Of a DNA stretch of 64,000 nucleotides, positions 58,294-64,000 are shown in pieces. This DNA comes from Tieghemostelium lacteum (lineage: Eukaryota; Evosea; Eumycetozoa; Dictyosteliales; Raperosteliaceae): contig LODT01000028.1 in NCBI GenBank assembly GCA_001606155.1, forward strand, positions 844,735 to 908,734. The letters are read 5' to 3'. The translations under genes and the position numbers were made by a program. The first letter of the stretch is position 1. Every line of letters starts with the position of its first letter. The notes below the pieces were generated by a model. That model was given only the letters and a program-made list of their open reading frames with translations. It did no database searches and was not told the origin of the DNA.

Positions 58294-61200
58294 TTATTTT
58301 TTAATTTTATCAATTAAACTTAAAACATGTTTGTTATATTTTAAGTATTTTTTATAAATGATAAAAATAAAAATTATTGATAAGAATATTGCACCTACAA
58401 TAGAACCGACAATGATACCAATTAATTGTTCTCTTGTGAGACCAGATTTTGATGATGATGGTATACATTTAGCACCTTCATCAGTATCATCAGCAGATTT
58501 ACTATTTATCAATAATGAAAAATCAGGATCAATTAGAGTATAATTTCTAAAATTTGGAATTTGAATACCAATATAGGATTGTTGATTATAATTACTACTA
58601 TTGATGGTATTTTGAAATTTATCATCCAATAGAATATTATTAACTGATGTAATCTGATCATCTATTATAGCTCTACGAATAAATCTACCATAGAGTGAAT
58701 GATTATCAATTTGTAATTTCATATATTCAAAATTCTCTGTAGATTCACTATCAAATTGTTTTAGTGAACATCCTTCATTTTCATTTGATGACTGAATAGT
58801 TGAACTGATAATCAATTGTAATGTATTGAGATAGGATTCAAATGGGTATTGTGAGATTCTAATTTGGTATTTTAATGTAGATGGATTCATTTCCAATCTC
58901 TGATTGGCAAATTCAATAATTTCAAATCGCTCAAACCATTGAATACTGACATTGACTTGTACCACTTTACCTGTAGATTCATGTGTAAAGTTGGTTGTAT
59001 AACTGTATACTGTCTTATTTGGTAAACTTAAATCACTATATATCCATTGTGAAAATGTATAGTTTTGTATAGGGTTACCATTATAATCTTGTTCCAATAG
59101 TCCTACTATACTGATAAGTGATCTATAGGTAACTGCATTACCATTTGGTAGAGTTGTAGTATAATTACTACCTGATGATGGTTGTTCTGTATTTGGATCT
59201 GGAATGGTAGTATTTATAAACTGAGACTGACAATCTAGACCTGTATATGGGTATATACATTGACACCCTATACCTGCTACACAGGACCCTCTTAATGACC
59301 CTCCACATGGTGGTGTACCTGGACATGAAATGGGTAAAGGTGTTGGTGCTAAAGTCTCCATAATTTGTGGTATAACAAACCATTCATTAGATACCACCAT
59401 GCTATCAGTTATAAATTTAACTTTAATTGGTAAAAGTGTTGGCTCAGATATAAATGTAAATATAGAACTAGAAAGTACCGAAACACCTGACACAACTTTA
59501 TATCCATTACCATCTTGATAGTCAACATTTACTGTAGATCCAGGTGAAAAATTAAAACCCAAAATGGATAGTAACCCACCTCTAGAAGATACTAAACTAT
59601 TTCCATTTATAAATGGTACAGTTTCCAAAAAAGTACTATTTGGAATCAAATAGTTTTTACCAACAAATCTATTGGATAGATCATATGTTGAAAGACCAGC
59701 AATATTTGAGCTTGCATCTGCCCAACCATATACAGATAGTGATAAACCATATTGTCCATATCCAAATCTAAAAGGTAGTGTAAATGTAGTTGTATATTGA
59801 ATTTTACCATCTGATAGGATATTTTGACCCTGTGCAGGTACAGAAAATATATCTCCAATCAAATTCTCAGCATAAATGATTGGGATATATCTAGGATCCA
59901 ATAGATTACTATTATCAGTGGTAGTGAAATTAACACTAACTTGCACATTACCATTTTGTTGAAAGAATCTAGGTGTAACTTCAAAATCAGCTATTGATGG
60001 TAAAATAGATTCAGAGCTTCCTGCAGCAATGATTGAAAACTCTCTTTGAGCAGTAGAGAAAATCTTAAAAAATGGATTTATAAATAGACCATTTAGAGAT
60101 GACATGTGACCTGATTCATCTGTTAATTCAACCCTAGTTACTTTATAAGTGTGACCTACAGTAGGTTGAATTACAAGTAGTCTATTAAATGTAACTGATC
60201 CATTTACCAAATCTGAATTTGTAAATTCTATAGTATAACCAATATTATCAAGTGAAGATGTAAATTGGATGATACCATTCTTGAAAGGTACCAATGATGA
60301 CTCCAATGCAAATGTTACATAATATCCAGTATTATTAGATAGTGTACCAGTAGTAAATGATGAAAATATAGGTGGTAATTCATCACCTTGTTGAGAGGTA
60401 ACATTTAATAATACTTGTGATCCCAAAACCGAATATAAACTCTGAACTGTAAAATGCCATGGTTTAATATAAATATTATAATCAATAGTGCCACTATACA
60501 ATCTAGATGGCATATAGAAATCATATTTAAATGCCTTCACTATATTATCCCATTCCATTCTAAATCTTTCAAGTTTTTCCAAATTAAAATTATCAACACC
60601 TCTAATGATTAATGGTACAAAATAAGGTGAATGATTATTTGAAGCACCATTATATTTCAAATATACTGTATTCCATATACCATGATCTGATAAATCCACA
60701 TTATTAAATTTAAATCTAATCTCTGTCAAATCGAATGGATTGATATGGAAATCATCTGATGGTGGAGTGTAAGGAAACCCATAATTTAGTGGATCTATAG
60801 CATAATAATTCAATGAATAATCACTGATATTGAAATAGGATTGAATAAGATTTTGTGAAAATCTTAATGGATCATTTATGTGTATAGAGTAATCTATTAT
60901 ACTTTCAAACGTACCATCAGTCAATGATCCAGATACCAAATTTGCAGAAGTCAATAAATGAGGTGTTAGATAGATTTTAGCAACACCAGTACCATCAATA
61001 TCAGTAGCAGTCACTCTAAGTATACCTTTCATTCGTCCAATGGGGACAACAGATACCGATGTTATAATAGGTGGTGTTAAATCATTTATACTTGCATTGG
61101 AATAGGTAAATGACATAGGTTTCTTTGTCACATACTGTACAAAATTATTATCTAAAACTTGTCTCATGTTAACTGGAAACATTACCGATGCTTTAAAAGA

Positions 61201-62438
61201 TGCCGAAGTAAGTGTACCATAGTACCCATAAGGAAATGATGGAATTACCTTATTATTCAAAAGTATTTGAAAATAGGTGAAAGAAACCATGTTTTTAGTA
61301 CCAATCAAAATTTCAACTATAGGTTGAGTAGTTCCATTTAAGGTAAATACATTATACCCAAATACAGTCCACACAGCAGGTGTAAGAGTTAATGCAAGAT
61401 CCATTTCCTGTTCAATAGTCAATAAAGATCCTGTATAAGCAGTATACTGGAACTTTTGTGAATTTGTACTTAACACTGGATAAGGTACTGAGAAATACCC
61501 ATAATGTGTACTATTACTCTGTGGACTACCCAACATAGGATAGAAATTTCTAGTAGATGCTGCTTTATCAGTCTTTTGAATTTGTCTAAGTTGGCTATCA
61601 ACACCGCTCTTTTTAAGTTCTACCACAACTTCTTGATCAATCAGATTATTTTGGTAGAATGAATCTGTTACCTGTCCTGTACCTGTACTAACTGTAAATG
61701 ATGGTATTACCAATGACCCAGGATTCACAATATCATTTGGCATCAATGTAAAATTTGCTATATTTATAGACGTAGTTGTAGAAGATAAAAACTCCAAATT
61801 CCATTGTATTTGAAAAACATCTGGATGATATGGATCCTGAATTAGTGAGCACTTATAAGGATCAACTCCTCGGCAATGCAATAGATCTCTAGAATCTCTA
61901 TATAAATAATTTGAAATTTTAAAAAAGACCCAATTTGTAGAAGGCATATCCAATGTCATATCATTTCTCTGTAGTGCTAATCTAGGTCTATTTGAATATT
62001 GTACATTTAAACTAGTTGGATAATCTATACTCCCCCAACACCAATTGAATTAGATATTAAAAATCCTACAAAATTGAAATATATTTTCATACCTTTAATA
62101 TTTGCAGTTGTGAAATTTAAAAATTGATAAGTGAGTCCACCTATTGAGCAACTGATAGAAAGGTTCTTGTTGGGTGTTACAAGTGTATAGGTAATTCTTA
62201 ATGAATCTATATCACCAAATGAAATTATAGAATAAACTTGATCTGTTGGATTTGGTAGTGCACAACTTGTTACTTTTCCCAGGTTACCTCTATTAATTTT
62301 AATCAAAATCCAATAATCCTCTATTCCATATTCTACTGGTGCATAAACACTTTGAATATATGGTATAGTTTGTCCAATTATATTATATAAATTTAAAATT
62401 AAATATATTGATACAAATAACCAACTATAAAATTTCAT
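58294..62438 (-). CDS. Large type I cell-surface protein with TIG-like and EGF domains
   Basis: Exons 62093-62438 and 58294-62024 code for 1,358 residues. The 68-bp intron (GTATGA...GTATAG) joins TTANIK to DYPTSLNVQYS. A signal peptide opens exon 1. The long ectodomain is beta-strand-rich with many N-glycosylation sequons. Near residues 935-985 a GGLLSILGFNFSPGSTVNV segment looks like a TIG fold. An EGF-type module follows (CGGSLRGSCVAGIGCQCIYP). One membrane helix lies near residue 1317 (LIGIIVGSIVGAIFLSIIF), with a short basic tail (KKYLKYNKH). Dictyostelid adhesion/communication proteins of the ComC and Tgr type share this layout. A role in cell-cell contact is likely but unproved. Confidence 0.78.
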
Positions 62439-62852
62439 TGTTATAAAACGAAATTATTTCAATTGGTTTTATTGATCAGTGAAAAAAAATTTTTAAGATA
62501 TTTAGATATTTGGGTGGTTTTAGCAGATATTTCAAAACAAAGAGAATTTAAAAAAATTACTTTTACCACATTAAATTAAATTTTACAATTTTACAAAATT
62601 TAAACGAAATTTCTTTAGAAAACTATAGATTATAAAAGAAAATCTTTACAAATTAATTTATTTATAAAATAAATAAACAATAATTATTGGGGAGTTGGAG
62701 TTTTGGAATATATATATATAATCAAATGTTTACTTTTTTGATTGGTAAATAATGTTTAATAACAGTGTTGTGAGAAATTTTAAAATGAGTGGTATAGTTC
62801 TCTTTTGTATTGTTTTGTTTTTCTCCTATTTGGTACTAATTATATTATTATA
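62439..62852. other. Intergenic, no gene seen
   Basis: AT-rich DNA upstream of the surface-protein gene. It holds the promoter by position and no ORF. Confidence 0.4.
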
Positions 62853-62969
62853 TTATTTTGAAGTTTGATTATAGAACTCTTGAAGTAAATTAGCTGGTTT
62901 AGTTTTAATTGGAGTAGTTTGACTTTTAGTTCCAATTGGGTTGGTTGGTGGATTATCTACTTTGGACAT
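62853..62969 (-). CDS. Possible 38-residue protein
   Basis: ATG at 62969, stop at 62853. The product starts MSKVDNPPTNPIGTKSQ and ends NLLQEFYNQTSK. The composition is richer in codons typical of local genes than the surrounding AT-rich spacer, and an A-rich leader precedes the ATG. No family is recognised; it may be chance or one exon of a longer gene. Confidence 0.35.
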   Translation of the reverse strand: MSKVDNPPTNPIGTKSQTTPIKTKPANLLQEFYNQTSK

Positions 62970-63850
62970 GATTTTTCACTTTAGTCGAAAACTATATATT
63001 ATCTGTTGTATATAAATGTGTAAATTAACTGTTCTTTTTTGTAGTAGTTTTTGGTATTTACTAAAAAAAGTTCTATTAAATTAAAAAAAAAAACAAAAAA
63101 AAAAGTTTTTATATTAATTGAAAAGAATTAGATGAGTTACTATAAACAATCAGGAATCTTTCTAGAAGAATATAAATACTCTAAAGGTAAAAACAGTAAC
63201 TTGATAGGAAAAACAAAAATTTAAAAATAAATGAAATTTAAAAAATAAAAGGAAATGGAAAATTAAATAATTGTGTGTGTTTGAGGAGAGATAAGATGAA
63301 ATTTAATTAGAGAGTTTGGTGAAGAATTTTTTTTTTTTTTACAATTATAGGGGTAGGTATTTCATTTTAACTACACCCTCAAATATATATTCATACTGAA
63401 TATTGGTAATCGAAATTTCAACATCTAGTAATAATTATTATAAAAAATTACAATAGTAAAAGAATTATAAAGGAGATTAATCCTATTAAACATTATTACT
63501 TACAATTATTTGGGAAATGTGAAAAAACAATTTGATTTCTTTTTTTTTTTTTTTTTAATTTAAAAAAAGTTGTTGAAAAATATCTCATATCATCAAAATT
63601 TGAAATTTCCTCTTTGTCAACACTTTCAATTACTGTAATTTATAATATTGTAATTAAATTTAAATATTAAGGTTAAAGGGGGTGGTTATTGTTAAAAATA
63701 TTTTATATGATTTTATTAATGAAAAGGTATAAATGTTTTAAATTTCCTATTGGTTTATTTTTAGAAATCAAATTCAAATTAGGCAAATTACAAAAATAAC
63801 TTTTTTTTTTGTTTTGGTTTTTAGAAGTGAAGGTAGGTTATTTTAACATC
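62970..63850. other. Intergenic, no gene seen
   Basis: AT-rich with homopolymer tracts (63080-63105, 63327-63341, 63540-63557). Nothing supports a gene. Confidence 0.5.
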
Positions 63851-64000
63851 CTAAAATGTACTTGAACTATAATTTATTTGGTTTAGAATAGAAATGATTT
63901 CATCTGGAGTTGAATTGATTTGTATGGCTAGTAGGTGTTTGTCATTGTTATTCAATGTCAGGTAATGGTGAATTAGGTCACCGTCTAGAATGAATTTTTG
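63851..64000 (-). CDS. C-terminus of CPSF160-like cleavage/polyadenylation factor (partial)
   Basis: The last 49 residues of a protein that begins beyond the right edge, ending at TAG 63851. FILDGDLIHHYLTL and INSTPDEIISILNQI match the conserved end of CPSF160 (CPSF1), where a GD(L)-x-x-x-(Y/F) helix is followed by a TP/TT..I..L helix; the plant protein ends in a similar way. DDB1 and SF3B3, of the same WD-propeller superfamily, end in a related but less similar way. CPSF160 scaffolds mRNA 3'-end processing in the nucleus. Confidence 0.68.
   Translation of the reverse strand, partial: QKFILDGDLIHHYLTLNNNDKHLLAIQINSTPDEIISILNQINYSSSTF

Noticed and set aside
62853-62969. Assigning the 38-residue ORF to a known small-protein family
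   Set aside because: No recognisable motif is present; it is kept only as a low-confidence ORF.

Overview
The window is nuclear DNA of a dictyostelid social amoeba. The evidence is: very AT-rich DNA with T- and A-rich intergenic tracts; short GT-AG introns of about 50 to 120 bases; Asn- and Gln-homopolymer stretches in proteins; and families typical of this group, such as a BMP-domain GABA-B-like (Grl) receptor, secreted EGF proteins, F-box-like giants and a PH/GAR cytoskeletal protein. The species cannot be fixed by reading alone. The base composition looks slightly less extreme than D. discoideum.

1-25083 is a head-to-tail array on the minus strand of giant RNF213/mysterin-like AAA+ genes. 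Copy A (1-8893) runs off the left edge. Copy B (11605-25083) codes for about 4,470 residues. Between them, at about 9115-10231, lies a collapsed third copy: a 3'-end piece, an inverted internal piece and a 5'-end piece, the last split by a 225-bp insertion (9951-10175) with a perfect 6-bp target duplication. Downstream of copy B a different frame (10532-11604) codes for an acidic linker and three SAM-like repeats. It joins copy B if one base is allowed for. Neither a RING nor an RZ finger is visible in copy B, although the AAA core and the region that follows the RING in animal RNF213 are there.

25338-34194 holds a PHYHD1-type dioxygenase, a GDSL lipase, a decayed gene, a kelch protein that is probably myristoylated, a Grl receptor and a four-helix membrane protein. 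34352-42150 holds a PH/coiled-coil/GAR protein, the three-exon translocon protein RAMP4/SERP, a syntaxin-8-like Qc-SNARE, an ATP synthase subunit-j-like protein, a prolyl-4-hydroxylase-like enzyme and RagA. Several of these are split by introns and were found by reading splice sites.

42282-49782 holds an F-box-like multi-exon gene, a small Cys-motif protein, dysbindin and TAF4. 50259-54999 holds two paralogous secreted EGF proteins that flank a 2.2-kb repeat-rich stretch with one tRNA-Met(CAT). 55077-62438 holds a Rel-like/TIG/ankyrin regulator and a large TIG/EGF cell-surface protein. The right edge holds a possible 38-residue ORF and the C-terminus of a CPSF160-like protein.

Most genes are unrelated housekeeping or signalling genes and form no pathway. 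The notable system is the RNF213-like array: a locus still duplicating, collapsing and perhaps converting, whose proteins keep the AAA+ motor but show no canonical zinc-finger ligase module. Three putative one-base frame breaks (near 8880, 11613 and 45536) sit in or next to homopolymers and may be sequencing errors.
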